DNA from: an uncultured Eubacteriales bacterium
GTDB lineage: Bacteria; Bacillota; Clostridia; Christensenellales; Borkfalkiaceae
NCBI GenBank assembly: GCA_949747905.1
Contig: CATKEF010000052.1
Span: 1 to 50,047, forward strand
Reading direction: 5' to 3'
DNA: 50,047 nucleotides
Part shown: piece by piece, positions 18,448 through 25,711 of the stretch
How the letters are laid out: every line of letters starts with the position of its first letter
Position numbering within the stretch: position 1 is the first letter of the stretch
Position numbers and translations under genes: made by a program
Notes under the pieces: generated by a model
What the model saw: only the letters and a program-made list of their open reading frames with translations
Databases searched by the model: none
What the model was told of the DNA's origin: nothing

Positions 18448-18478
18448 AATCCCCCGAGGAATTTGTCCTCGGGGGATT
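18448..18478 (+). terminator. Perfect hairpin at the end of the GH3-3 operon
   Basis: A perfect 13-bp stem, AATCCCCCGAGGA (18448-18460) and TCCTCGGGGGATT (18466-18478), with a 5-nt loop. A T tract is lacking downstream, so it may act as an RNA 3'-end stabiliser or a non-classical terminator. A second hairpin, CGCTTTTTT (18498-18506) and AAAAAAGCG (18514-18522), follows. Confidence 0.65.
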
Positions 18479-18564
18479 AGTCATTATCGGCAGGCGTCGC
18501 TTTTTTATTTCCGAAAAAAGCGTATGTCGGGTTTTTCTTAACTTATCTTTAACACGAACGGTAA

Positions 18565-18612
18565 AAAACAAAAGACGAACGACAATCCGGATTGTCGTTC
18601 GTCTTTTGTTTT
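18565..18612. terminator. 48-bp perfect palindrome, likely bidirectional terminator
   Basis: Positions 18565-18612 form an uninterrupted perfect palindrome: 24-nt arms with no spacer, centred on CCGG at 18587-18590, with A-rich and T-rich ends (AAAACAAAAGACG / CGTCTTTTGTTTT). As RNA it folds into a long hairpin ending in a U-rich arm on either strand. It lies about 135 bp after the GH3-3 operon and just before the promoter of the small lipoprotein gene, insulating cassettes B and C. Confidence 0.7.
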
Positions 18613-18674
18613 ATGGTTTTAATGACGGCGAAGAGTCGTTTGTGTCCGCCTGTCCTCGTGAAGTCATTCCCCTA

Positions 18675-18704
18675 TTGAAAGATGTAAACAGCTTTTGTTA
18701 TAAT
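18675..18704 (+). promoter_or_regulatory. Promoter of the 56-residue lipoprotein gene
   Basis: TTGAAA (18675-18680), an 18-bp spacer and extended -10 TGTTATAAT (18696-18704). It is a strong sigma-A type promoter dedicated to the short gene at 18762. Confidence 0.75.
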
Positions 18705-18761
18705 GTTGCAAGTGTCAGAGAATATATTTTGACACAAAAAAACTTTTCAGGAGGAGAAAAA

Positions 18762-18932
18762 TTGAGAAAATCAAGACTTGTGCTCGCACTTTTGGTGGGA
18801 ACGGTTATGGCAGGCGGCATTTGCGGAATTACCGCATGTAGCGATACTCCCGAAGTACCCGATACCCCCGAAAGCGATGTAGTACGGAACTTTGTGCCGG
18901 TTACAAAGACTGCGTGGGGTGCGGATGTTTGA
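18762..18932 (+). CDS. 56-residue lipoprotein
   Basis: TTG start at 18762, chosen because GGAGGAG lies directly upstream (about 18750-18756) and the preceding in-frame stretch would cross the promoter. The product has a basic start (LRKSRLVLAL), a hydrophobic core and a lipobox GITAC, leaving only about 30 residues after the lipidated Cys, rich in Pro, Asp and Thr. It has its own promoter and terminator and sits just upstream of the cassette C regulator/kinase. I recognise no family. It may be a truncated remnant of a longer lipoprotein. Alternatively the secreted signal-peptide fragment or the short lipopeptide itself may be a signal for the neighbouring AgrC-like kinase, as with lipoprotein-derived pheromones in enterococci. 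That second reading is speculation. Confidence 0.6.
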   Translation: MRKSRLVLALLVGTVMAGGICGITACSDTPEVPDTPESDVVRNFVPVTKTAWGADV

Positions 18933-18936
18933 AAAA

Positions 18937-18970
18937 TAAAAAAGGCGGATAATTTTATCCGCCTTTTTTA
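18937..18970 (+). terminator. Intrinsic terminator of the small lipoprotein gene
   Basis: A near-complete palindrome: left arm AAAAAAGGCGGATAA, a TT loop at 18953-18954 and right arm TTATCCGCCTTTTTT. The A and T ends make it functional on either strand. Confidence 0.88.
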
Positions 18971-19037
18971 TATAGCAGGAACAAACAATTAAAAACTTCG
19001 TTCGAAAAAGTCGGGTGTTTGTTTCGGCCGAATAAAT

Positions 19038-19102
19038 AGCGTTATACGAATTAAAATAACGCTGAATTGCATATTGCAAAACCGTTCCGAACGTGATATA
19101 AT
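19038..19102 (+). promoter_or_regulatory. Promoter and inverted-repeat operator of the cassette C regulator/kinase
   Basis: TTGCAA (19074-19079), a 17-bp spacer and extended -10 TGATATAAT (19094-19102). Immediately upstream, a perfect inverted repeat AGCGTTAT (19038-19045) and ATAACGCT (19056-19063) is separated by 10 bp. A single LytTR-like half-site ACCGTTCCG (one mismatch) lies in the spacer at 19081-19089. The inverted repeat is a plausible operator; which protein uses it is not shown. Confidence 0.65.
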
Positions 19103-19156
19103 CAAAAAGCAACACGCCGTTCTCTTTGGGGGAATCCTTTTTCGGAGGGGGGAATA

Positions 19157-19867
19157 ATGATTAAAATAGCGGTCGTCGACGATGAGAAAAGCGAACGTCT
19201 GAAAATTCGCGAATGTCTTCGTTTTATGGAAACGGCAGACGTTAAGTTCGATGTTAGCGAATTCGGGAGCGCGGAAGAGTTTCTTATTAAATACGAACCC
19301 GTTTACGACATCGTACTCATGGATATTCAGCTCGGTCAGACGAACGGACTGGAAGCTGCGAAGGCGCTCAGAAAGACCGATAAAACGGTAATAATAATTT
19401 TTGTGACCAACATGGCGCAGCTTGCCGTCAGGGGATATGAAGTCGACGCATTGGATTTTATCGTAAAGCCTTTGGATAAATTGGTTTTCGCGCTTAAATT
19501 TAAGCGCGCGCTCGTCCGCGTTTCATCGCCGTCGAGCGCGAAAATCATTATAAAGCAGGACGGGGAATTAATAAGCGTAAATGCCGGGGTGCTGAGGTAC
19601 ATCGAAGTGGACGGGCATTATATAATTTATCATTCGCCGGAAGGAAATCATAAAGAATATATTACGCTTTCGGCTGCCGAAAAAAAGCTGGGGTCGAGAG
19701 GAAAATTCGTACGCTGCAACAGAGGGCAGCTTGTTAATATGCGATACGTTACGGCTATAAAAAAAGATTCCGTCATAGTAGACGGAGAAGAGCTTGTCCT
19801 GGCTCGCACGCAAAAAAATGCGTTTGTGAAAGCGTTTGCCGATTATATTGCGGGAGTGAAAAAATAA
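19157..19867 (+). CDS. LytTR response regulator (cassette C)
   Basis: 236 residues. Receiver with VVDDE acidic pocket, phospho-acceptor Asp56 in VLMDIQLGQTNG, and VKPLDK. LytTR domain about 135-236 with YIEVDGHYIIYH, FVRCNRGQLVNMRYV and LARTQKNAFVKAF. All key residues are present, in contrast to the decayed copy at 453. The ribosome binding site is the G-rich GGAGGGGGG just upstream. The stop TAA shares its last base with the kinase ATG at 19867. The likely target is the promoter at 21313-21376 in front of the 4-TM/GH3-4 operon. Confidence 0.92.
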   Translation: MIKIAVVDDEKSERLKIRECLRFMETADVKFDVSEFGSAEEFLIKYEPVYDIVLMDIQLGQTNGLEAAKALRKTDKTVIIIFVTNMAQLAVRGYEVDALDFIVKPLDKLVFALKFKRALVRVSSPSSAKIIIKQDGELISVNAGVLRYIEVDGHYIIYHSPEGNHKEYITLSAAEKKLGSRGKFVRCNRGQLVNMRYVTAIKKDSVIVDGEELVLARTQKNAFVKAFADYIAGVKK

Positions 19868-21129
19868 TGTTTACGACGGGAAGTATAATTTTTATCTGTG
19901 AATTGTTGCTTGCGCAGCTTATACTGCTTTATTCTTATCCGAAAAGAAAGCTGTTTTTAGTGAGATATGTCGCCGCGGCGGCTGTTTGCATAGTCCTTGC
20001 GTATTTCTTTCCAATGCCCGCAAAACTATATAATAATCCGTACCATGCTTTTTTCAGATTTTTTGTAATGTTTATGTATTCTTTTGTCGGCGCTCTTTTT
20101 TGTTTTAAATGTAAAAAGGGGGCTATACTCGCCGCGTGCGTATGCGGGTATTCTTTACAACATATATCTTATCATATTTTTTCGATGATTTCGCTTATAG
20201 ATGCTGTACCGAAAGTGTGGTGGATGGAGTCTGTCGTGTGTCTCGTTTTATATATCGTTTATTTTTTTACGTTGGGTATCTGGAGCGCGAAAAAGAATTT
20301 TTATAATTTCTACGACCGTAAAATGCTTTGGCTTTCCGTCGTCACTATAATTATTTGTGTGGGATTGAGCAGATTTGCAAGGCTCAGTTACAGAAACGAC
20401 GTTATTACCGTAGTCTGTATGTCTCTTTATTCGATTACCTGTTGCGCGTTGGTTCTTGCGTTACAGTATTTTATATATAATCTTGCGATAATCAAAACCG
20501 AAAACAAGATATTGCAGAGAATAAGCGAAGAGGAGAAAAAGCAGTACGAGATAAGTAAAGCAAATATGGAACTTCTCAATATCAAGTGTCACGATATAAA
20601 GCAGCGTCTATCCGACGCCGTGACTATCGGAGGGAATTATGCCGACAGTTTGAACGAGCTTGTGGAAATTTACGACGGTACTGTCAGAACAGGGTTGGAA
20701 GTGCTTGACATAATTCTTTACGAAAAAAATCTTCAATGCAGGGAAAAGGGTATAAAACTCACTTTTATGGGCGACGGGGGATGTCTTGCGTTTATGAACG
20801 CTATGGATATTTATTCTTTGTTCGGTAACGCGCTGACAAATGCAATGGAAGCACTGGATAAAACAAACGACCCCGAATTAAAGACAATAAGCGTAATTGT
20901 CGAAAACAAAGGCGACTTTATATTCGTCAATACGGTAAACTATTTCAGCGGAAAACTGATAACGGAAAACGGTTTGCCGGTGACGGACAAAGAAAACGAA
21001 AAAGGTTTTCACGGCTACGGTATGAAGAGTATAAGGAATATCGCCGAAAAATATCAGGGCGGAATTGCGGTCAATGCCGAGGACGGTATGTTCAGTCTGA
21101 ATATATATTTACAGAATGCAAACAGATAA
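19867..21129 (+). CDS. AgrC-like GHKL sensor histidine kinase (cassette C)
   Basis: 420 residues. Six or seven membrane helices occupy residues 1-210, with CVCGYSLQH in the fourth, matching the Cys-x3-Tyr-x3-His pattern of the two paralogues. The cytoplasmic part has a helical linker (NKILQRISEEEKKQYE), the phospho-acceptor box KCHDIKQRL with His242, N-box FGNALTNAMEAL and G-box FHGYGMKSIRNIAEKYQG. It should autophosphorylate and pass the phosphate to the regulator encoded just upstream (1-bp overlap, TAATG). The membrane domain diverges strongly from that of the cassette B kinase, so the two probably sense different ligands. Confidence 0.92.
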   Translation: MFTTGSIIFICELLLAQLILLYSYPKRKLFLVRYVAAAAVCIVLAYFFPMPAKLYNNPYHAFFRFFVMFMYSFVGALFCFKCKKGAILAACVCGYSLQHISYHIFSMISLIDAVPKVWWMESVVCLVLYIVYFFTLGIWSAKKNFYNFYDRKMLWLSVVTIIICVGLSRFARLSYRNDVITVVCMSLYSITCCALVLALQYFIYNLAIIKTENKILQRISEEEKKQYEISKANMELLNIKCHDIKQRLSDAVTIGGNYADSLNELVEIYDGTVRTGLEVLDIILYEKNLQCREKGIKLTFMGDGGCLAFMNAMDIYSLFGNALTNAMEALDKTNDPELKTISVIVENKGDFIFVNTVNYFSGKLITENGLPVTDKENEKGFHGYGMKSIRNIAEKYQGGIAVNAEDGMFSLNIYLQNANR

Positions 21130-21146
21130 TTTTAATACGGAAAACA

Positions 21147-21177
21147 AAAAGCCGCGCGTAGAATACGCGCGGCTTTT
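21147..21177 (+). terminator. Intrinsic terminator after the cassette C kinase
   Basis: GC-rich stem AAAAGCCGCGCGTA / TACGCGCGGCTTTT with a GAA loop, A-flanked on the left and T-flanked on the right. Confidence 0.9.
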
Positions 21178-21312
21178 GATTTTACATCGTTTGAACGAGA
21201 CGAAATATCTAATACGGTTTTTGGCGCGTTTGATTGCCGCAAAGGCACATTCCGAAGGATTTACGGTTGAGTTAATAATTTTCAAATTGTAATTTATTAA
21301 CAGATTTTGACA

Positions 21313-21376
21313 ATTCGCACTTAAAAAAAGCTATTTTGCGCTTTATACGGTTGCAAACGGATATATATGATATTCT
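21313..21376 (+). promoter_or_regulatory. Candidate LytTR operator and extended -10 promoter of the 4-TM/GH3-4 operon
   Basis: Direct repeats TTCGCACTT (21314-21322) and TTTGCGCTT (21335-21343) have a 21-bp period and differ only by transitions. Extended -10 TGATATTCT (21368-21376) lies 33 bp from the second repeat core, matching the geometry at 353-420 and 2522-2584. No -35 at the right distance is visible. A separate TTGACA at 21307-21312 lacks a well-placed -10. The leader is about 95 nt, with GGAGAA before the ATG at 21478. LytTR control is inferred. Confidence 0.5.
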
Positions 21377-21477
21377 GTTCCCGATAAAAACAGGGGAGGA
21401 ACGTTACATAGAAAAAATTTGATGGCAGTAACCGGCGGTACTCCGCCAAATTCGGAAAATTAATTAAGGAGAATAAA

Positions 21478-21900
21478 ATGGAAGGTTTAAAAGAGAAAAT
21501 AAAAAATTTTTTTAAGAACAAAAGTTACGGGTTTTACGTGACGGTCGCCTTATCATTGTTTACGCTTGTAACTTCAATCGTTTATGCCGACGCTTACGGC
21601 AGTAACGACAGGTATATGTCCTGGGCGGGATTTGCCGTCATGATTGCGGGCATTGCCGTTGCGATTGTGCTTACCGCATTAAAGCTAAATGATTGGGCTC
21701 CTCCCGTGCTTGCATTGGCAAATTTCGTGGCACTGCTTCTGTATATTACGAATATATACAATTACGTTGTAGTGGTAATGGTCGGAATAGACATCGCCAG
21801 TTTCAGTACGCAGTTTGTCGCTTGTACGGTTTTGTTTGCAATCGGACTTGCGGGAAGCGTTGCGAATATCTTTTTCAGACAGGTCAAGGAGGTTGAATAA
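21478..21900 (+). CDS. Small four-helix membrane protein preceding GH3-4
   Basis: 140 residues with four predicted membrane helices (about 18-38, 47-67, 74-95 and 103-130) and short charged ends. It is the paralogue of the protein at 12964, with shared FFKNKSYGFY, RYMSW, KLNDWAPP and IGLAG elements. No recognised family. The stop TAA overlaps the GH3-4 ATG by one base, so the same partner relation with a dual-anchored GH3 enzyme is kept in cassette C. The protein is likely an integral-membrane partner of GH3-4, which it precedes at stoichiometric coupling. Confidence 0.85.
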   Translation: MEGLKEKIKNFFKNKSYGFYVTVALSLFTLVTSIVYADAYGSNDRYMSWAGFAVMIAGIAVAIVLTALKLNDWAPPVLALANFVALLLYITNIYNYVVVVMVGIDIASFSTQFVACTVLFAIGLAGSVANIFFRQVKEVE

Positions 21901-24900
21901 TGAAAATCAAATTGCAATTACAGAAAGCGGCGATTACCGCTTCCACGCTGTTGTTCGGCGTTATGATGACGGCAACCCCCATACTATGGGCCAACGAGGA
22001 TACTATTTCTTCCGCTCTCGGTCAGACGAACGCTGTAGTTGAGACGACGGGTGACAAAAAATATACGGCGGATGAACTCGAATATTACAAATCGAGTTTC
22101 AAGAGTATAAAAGAAGTTGTAATGAACGGTTTTAAAGTTCAGGAAGAGGAGCAGAAAGAAGGTACGGTTCTGCTTAAAAACGATAATTCCGCGTTGCCTT
22201 TGACAAAAGGTGCAAAGGTAAGCGTATTCGGCGTGAGCGGCGCGGCTCCTTTTTACGGTGCTTCGGGTTCGGGCGGTATAAATACATCCGAAGCGATTAG
22301 CTGGTATGAAGCATTTCGCGGTCTTGCGCATACAAATGCGGATGCACCCAAGGAAAAAGTTCAGGGCGAAGTATTGCTGAATATCAACGAAAAACTTGCT
22401 ACGGATTATACTACGTGGGCGGCAAAGGGTTCGGAGTATGCTCCCGCAAGCAGCGTAAGTTCGGTAAAAATCGGCGATGCACCTTGGAACGTGGTTCAGA
22501 CGGGCGAGGGATATGCCGATGTCGAAGAGTATGGCGACGCGGCGATTTACATAATAAAACGTACCGGCGGCGAGGGGTATGATTTACCTGCAACCAGCGG
22601 TAAGAACGAACAGTACGGGAATCAGAATAATCAGTACGTCTCCGAGAACGACGGAACTTACGGCGACTATCTTCAGCTCAGCCCTTCTGAAATTTCCGTG
22701 CTGAACGGTCTTAAAGAGCTTAAAGCTCAGAACAAGATAAAGAAAATCGTTCTTGTTCTGAATATGGCGAGCACGATACAGCTTGATTTCCTGCAAAAAA
22801 ATAGTTACGGCATAGACGCGTGCTTATGGACGGGGTCGGTCGGTGAAGTCGGTACGGTTGCCGTTGCAAAACTTCTTACAGGCGTTTACAATTTCAGCGG
22901 CGGCGCATCCACGACGCTCTGGAGCGACAATTTAATGAATCCCGTAAACAACAACTTTATGGACCAGAATTATTTCTTTACTTATCCGAATTATGCGGAA
23001 TTCAACATGCAGAATCCCGCGTTAGATAGCCAGTATCAGTCCAGTTTCACTACGTATACCGTTTATCAGGAAGGAATGTATCTCGGATATAAATATACGG
23101 AAACAAGATACGAGGACTACGTTACCGGTGCGGCTAACGTCGGAAATTACGATTATAGCAAAGTTGTAGCATATCCTTTCGGCTATGGAATATCGTATAC
23201 CGACTTTACTTTTTCAAATATGCAGGTAAGCAAATCGGGTAAGACATATACGGTGAAGGTGGATGTAACCAACAATGGCGATACGACAGGTAAAACTCCC
23301 GTTCAGATTTACGTGTCAAAACCTTACGGCTCCTATGCCAAACAGAATAATATTCAGGTTCCGAGCGTGGAACTTATAGAGTTCGGCAAAACGCCCGAAC
23401 TTGCCGCCAAAGCCACTACAACAGTTTCGATAGACGTGAATGAAAAATACTTCGCTTCTTACGATACTTTCGGCGCGGAGACTTATGTGACTATGTCGGG
23501 CGATTATCATCTTATTGCTGCACGGAATGCTCACGAGGCGGTGAATAATCTGTTGGCGGCAAAGGGACACACTCCCGACAATACCGACGGCAGAATGGAT
23601 GCCGAAGGCAATTCCGACCTTGTTAAGTCTTTCTCTTACAGGTTTGACGATAAAACGTTTGCATTTACGGAAAACAGTGGATTCCCTATAACCAATCAGT
23701 TCGGTTTCGCGGATATAAACACTTATGAAGGTAAAGGCAATAACAGCGTAAAATATTACGACAGAAGCGATTGGAACGGAACGGTAAAACTTGCGGAAAG
23801 AAAACAGGACGGTACGCTCGTTAAACATAACGCCACGCTTACTATGACCAAAGCCATGGCGGATGACATGAGAAATCAGATGGACGCAGGTTATGTCATC
23901 AAACCGGATGAAACTAAATATCCCGTGTACGGTGCGGACAACGGACTCAAACTCATAGACCTTATCGAGGTCGGATATGAAAGTTCGCTCTGGGATAAAC
24001 TTCTCGACCAGATGTCATGGGATGAAACGGTGGAACTTTTGTCAAACGGCAGACATAAGACGATTTTCGTTCAGTCCGTAACAAAACCCAGTACGGGTGA
24101 TGAAAACGGTCCCAACGGATTTAATCAGACCTATAAAAAGAAGAATGAAGCGGGCAGCCGTTACAGCGGACCGACGAATCCTCTTGCAGACAGGGCGGGA
24201 GGCTTCGATGAAGACGGAAATTATATTCCCGACCGCGATATTGACAATAAGTATACTTCGACGGGTTTTTCTTCCAACGGGGTGCTCGCGGCAACTTTCA
24301 ACAAGGAAATAGCGGAAAAAGTAGGTGCTCAGATAGGCGAGGAAGGTCTTTGGGCAGGTCAGGCAGGCTTACTCGGCATAGGCCTCAATATCATCCGCAC
24401 ACCGTATGCGGGCAGAACTGCCGAATACGTCAGCGAAGACGCAATTCTTTCGGGGCTTATCAGTGCTCCCGAAATCAAAGCTATAGAGTCCAAAGGCGTA
24501 CATTGCTTTATCAAGCACGCGGCTATGAACGAGTGCGAAACGGCAAGACATGGCGTAAATACCTGGGCAACCGAGCAATCTATGCGTGAAATATATCTCC
24601 GCGCGTTCGAAATCGGCATTACGGAAGGGGAATCGTTCAGCGTTATGACTTCTTTCAGCCGTATGGGAACTCAGGCTGTCGCAAATTGCGTACCGTTTGC
24701 TAAGTGGCTCAGAAACGAGTGTAAACTTCCCGGAATAATAGAAACCGACTGCGCGGGCGATATGACCGACGGTGCGCACGGCGAGGCGTATGTGTCCAGA
24801 ATCGTAAACGTTTATACGGGTGCGACGGACCTTAACGAATACAACTACGGTGTGGGTACGCCCGATTATACGGGAAGCACGTACAAGTATGATTATTTTA

Positions 24901-25163
24901 AGCCCGGTAACTCAAACGGCAATTTCGGTAAACTTGCTCAGGCTATGAGAGAGTCGGCAAAGAGAATTCTTTATCATACCGTTACTTCGAATGCAATGAA
25001 CAGCTATTCGTCCAATACAAAGATTACGAGAGTAACGCCTCCATGGAAGACTGCGGTTATCGTGGTGGATGCGCTGTCGGGTACACTTCTTGTTGCATCG
25101 GTGGGCTGGTTTGCGGTGACGTCGGTAATGAATTTAATCGCAAAACGCAAAGACAATACTTAA
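21900..25163 (+). CDS. Doubly membrane-anchored permuted GH3 glycosidase (GH3-4)
   Basis: 1087 residues, the longest of the dual-anchored copies. N-terminal helix at about 9-30, alpha/beta sandwich with GTVLLKNDNSALPL and candidate acid/base Glu225 in RTGGEGYD, YPFGYGISYTDF, FnIII domain, YYDRSDWNGTVKL, and TIM barrel with NIIRTPYAGRTAEYVSED and candidate nucleophile Asp950 in GIIETDCAGD. Several substrate-site motifs differ from the paralogues: NIIR replaces NIHR, GRTAEY replaces GRNFEY, and KHAAMNECETA replaces KHFAVNDQETH. The substrate is therefore probably different, and reduced or altered activity cannot be excluded. A C-terminal helix (about 1045-1075) and KRKDNT tail complete the anchor. 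Last gene of cassette C, followed by a strong terminator. Confidence 0.9.
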   Translation: MKIKLQLQKAAITASTLLFGVMMTATPILWANEDTISSALGQTNAVVETTGDKKYTADELEYYKSSFKSIKEVVMNGFKVQEEEQKEGTVLLKNDNSALPLTKGAKVSVFGVSGAAPFYGASGSGGINTSEAISWYEAFRGLAHTNADAPKEKVQGEVLLNINEKLATDYTTWAAKGSEYAPASSVSSVKIGDAPWNVVQTGEGYADVEEYGDAAIYIIKRTGGEGYDLPATSGKNEQYGNQNNQYVSENDGTYGDYLQLSPSEISVLNGLKELKAQNKIKKIVLVLNMASTIQLDFLQKNSYGIDACLWTGSVGEVGTVAVAKLLTGVYNFSGGASTTLWSDNLMNPVNNNFMDQNYFFTYPNYAEFNMQNPALDSQYQSSFTTYTVYQEGMYLGYKYTETRYEDYVTGAANVGNYDYSKVVAYPFGYGISYTDFTFSNMQVSKSGKTYTVKVDVTNNGDTTGKTPVQIYVSKPYGSYAKQNNIQVPSVELIEFGKTPELAAKATTTVSIDVNEKYFASYDTFGAETYVTMSGDYHLIAARNAHEAVNNLLAAKGHTPDNTDGRMDAEGNSDLVKSFSYRFDDKTFAFTENSGFPITNQFGFADINTYEGKGNNSVKYYDRSDWNGTVKLAERKQDGTLVKHNATLTMTKAMADDMRNQMDAGYVIKPDETKYPVYGADNGLKLIDLIEVGYESSLWDKLLDQMSWDETVELLSNGRHKTIFVQSVTKPSTGDENGPNGFNQTYKKKNEAGSRYSGPTNPLADRAGGFDEDGNYIPDRDIDNKYTSTGFSSNGVLAATFNKEIAEKVGAQIGEEGLWAGQAGLLGIGLNIIRTPYAGRTAEYVSEDAILSGLISAPEIKAIESKGVHCFIKHAAMNECETARHGVNTWATEQSMREIYLRAFEIGITEGESFSVMTSFSRMGTQAVANCVPFAKWLRNECKLPGIIETDCAGDMTDGAHGEAYVSRIVNVYTGATDLNEYNYGVGTPDYTGSTYKYDYFKPGNSNGNFGKLAQAMRESAKRILYHTVTSNAMNSYSSNTKITRVTPPWKTAVIVVDALSGTLLVASVGWFAVTSVMNLIAKRKDNT

Positions 25164-25183
25164 TTTTCTCCTATACAAGGCGG

Positions 25184-25213
25184 GCGGCGCTCAGGCGCCG
25201 CTTGTCTTTTTTT
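25184..25213 (+). terminator. Intrinsic terminator of cassette C
   Basis: GCGGCGC (25184-25190), TCAG loop and GCGCCGC (25195-25201), followed by TTGTCTTTTTTT. Confidence 0.9.
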
Positions 25214-25271
25214 ATCGATAAATTATAAATCGATAAATTATAAAAGGTCGAATAATTTTTTTATAAAGGGG

Positions 25272-25300
25272 TTGACAAATAGCTGTATCTATAATACAAT
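25272..25300 (+). promoter_or_regulatory. Promoter and candidate operator of the GntR/ABC operon
   Basis: TTGACA (25272-25277), a 17-bp spacer and TACAAT (25295-25300). An inverted repeat TGTAT-CTATA-ATACA (25284-25298) covers the spacer and -10, where a repressor would block polymerase. YtrA-type GntR proteins are usually autorepressors, so self-regulation through this site is likely but not shown. Confidence 0.65.
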
Positions 25301-25333
25301 AACAGTGTAATATCATTTTTAGTGCGGTGAAAA

Positions 25334-25711
25334 GTGTACGTAATTTTAGACAACGAATCGGATATACCGATTTACGAACAAATAAAAGACGAAATTCGCA
25401 GGCAGATTTTTAACGGAAATTTGACGGAGGGGGAAATGCTGCCCTCGATACGTACTCTTGCGAGGGAACTTAAAATCGGTATAATCACGGCTAAGCATGC
25501 ATACGACGATTTATGTGCCGAAGGTTTTTTGTATCCGGTACAAGGGAAAGGCATATTCGTGGCGGAGTGCGATAAACAAAAAGCGGATGATTATGCTTTG
25601 AACGAAATACGGCTGAGGCTTTACGCCATAGCCGACTACGCCGAAAAAAATTCGGTCGATAAAAATAAGCTGAGAGAATTGATTGAAAAATTTGCGGAGG
25701 AGAGATTATGA
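25334..25711 (+). CDS. GntR-family regulator, YtrA type
   Basis: 125 residues with a GTG start. The N-terminal winged helix-turn-helix (about 10-75) shows the GntR hallmarks: PIYEQIKDEIRRQI, then GEMLPSIRTLAREL, then the recognition helix region ITAKHAYDDLCAEG and wing GKGIFVAE. The C-terminal part is only a ~45-residue helical tail, as in the short YtrA subfamily that lacks an effector domain. It overlaps the ATPase gene by 4 bp, the standard layout of ytrA-like operons, in which the regulator represses an ABC transporter linked to cell-envelope stress. The ribosome binding site is weak (GGTGA). Confidence 0.9.
   Translation: MYVILDNESDIPIYEQIKDEIRRQIFNGNLTEGEMLPSIRTLARELKIGIITAKHAYDDLCAEGFLYPVQGKGIFVAECDKQKADDYALNEIRLRLYAIADYAEKNSVDKNKLRELIEKFAEERL

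Noticed and set aside
25290..25295. TATAAT as the -10 of the GntR promoter
   Set aside because: It is only 12 bp from TTGACA; the overlapping TACAAT at 25295-25300 gives the proper 17-bp spacing.
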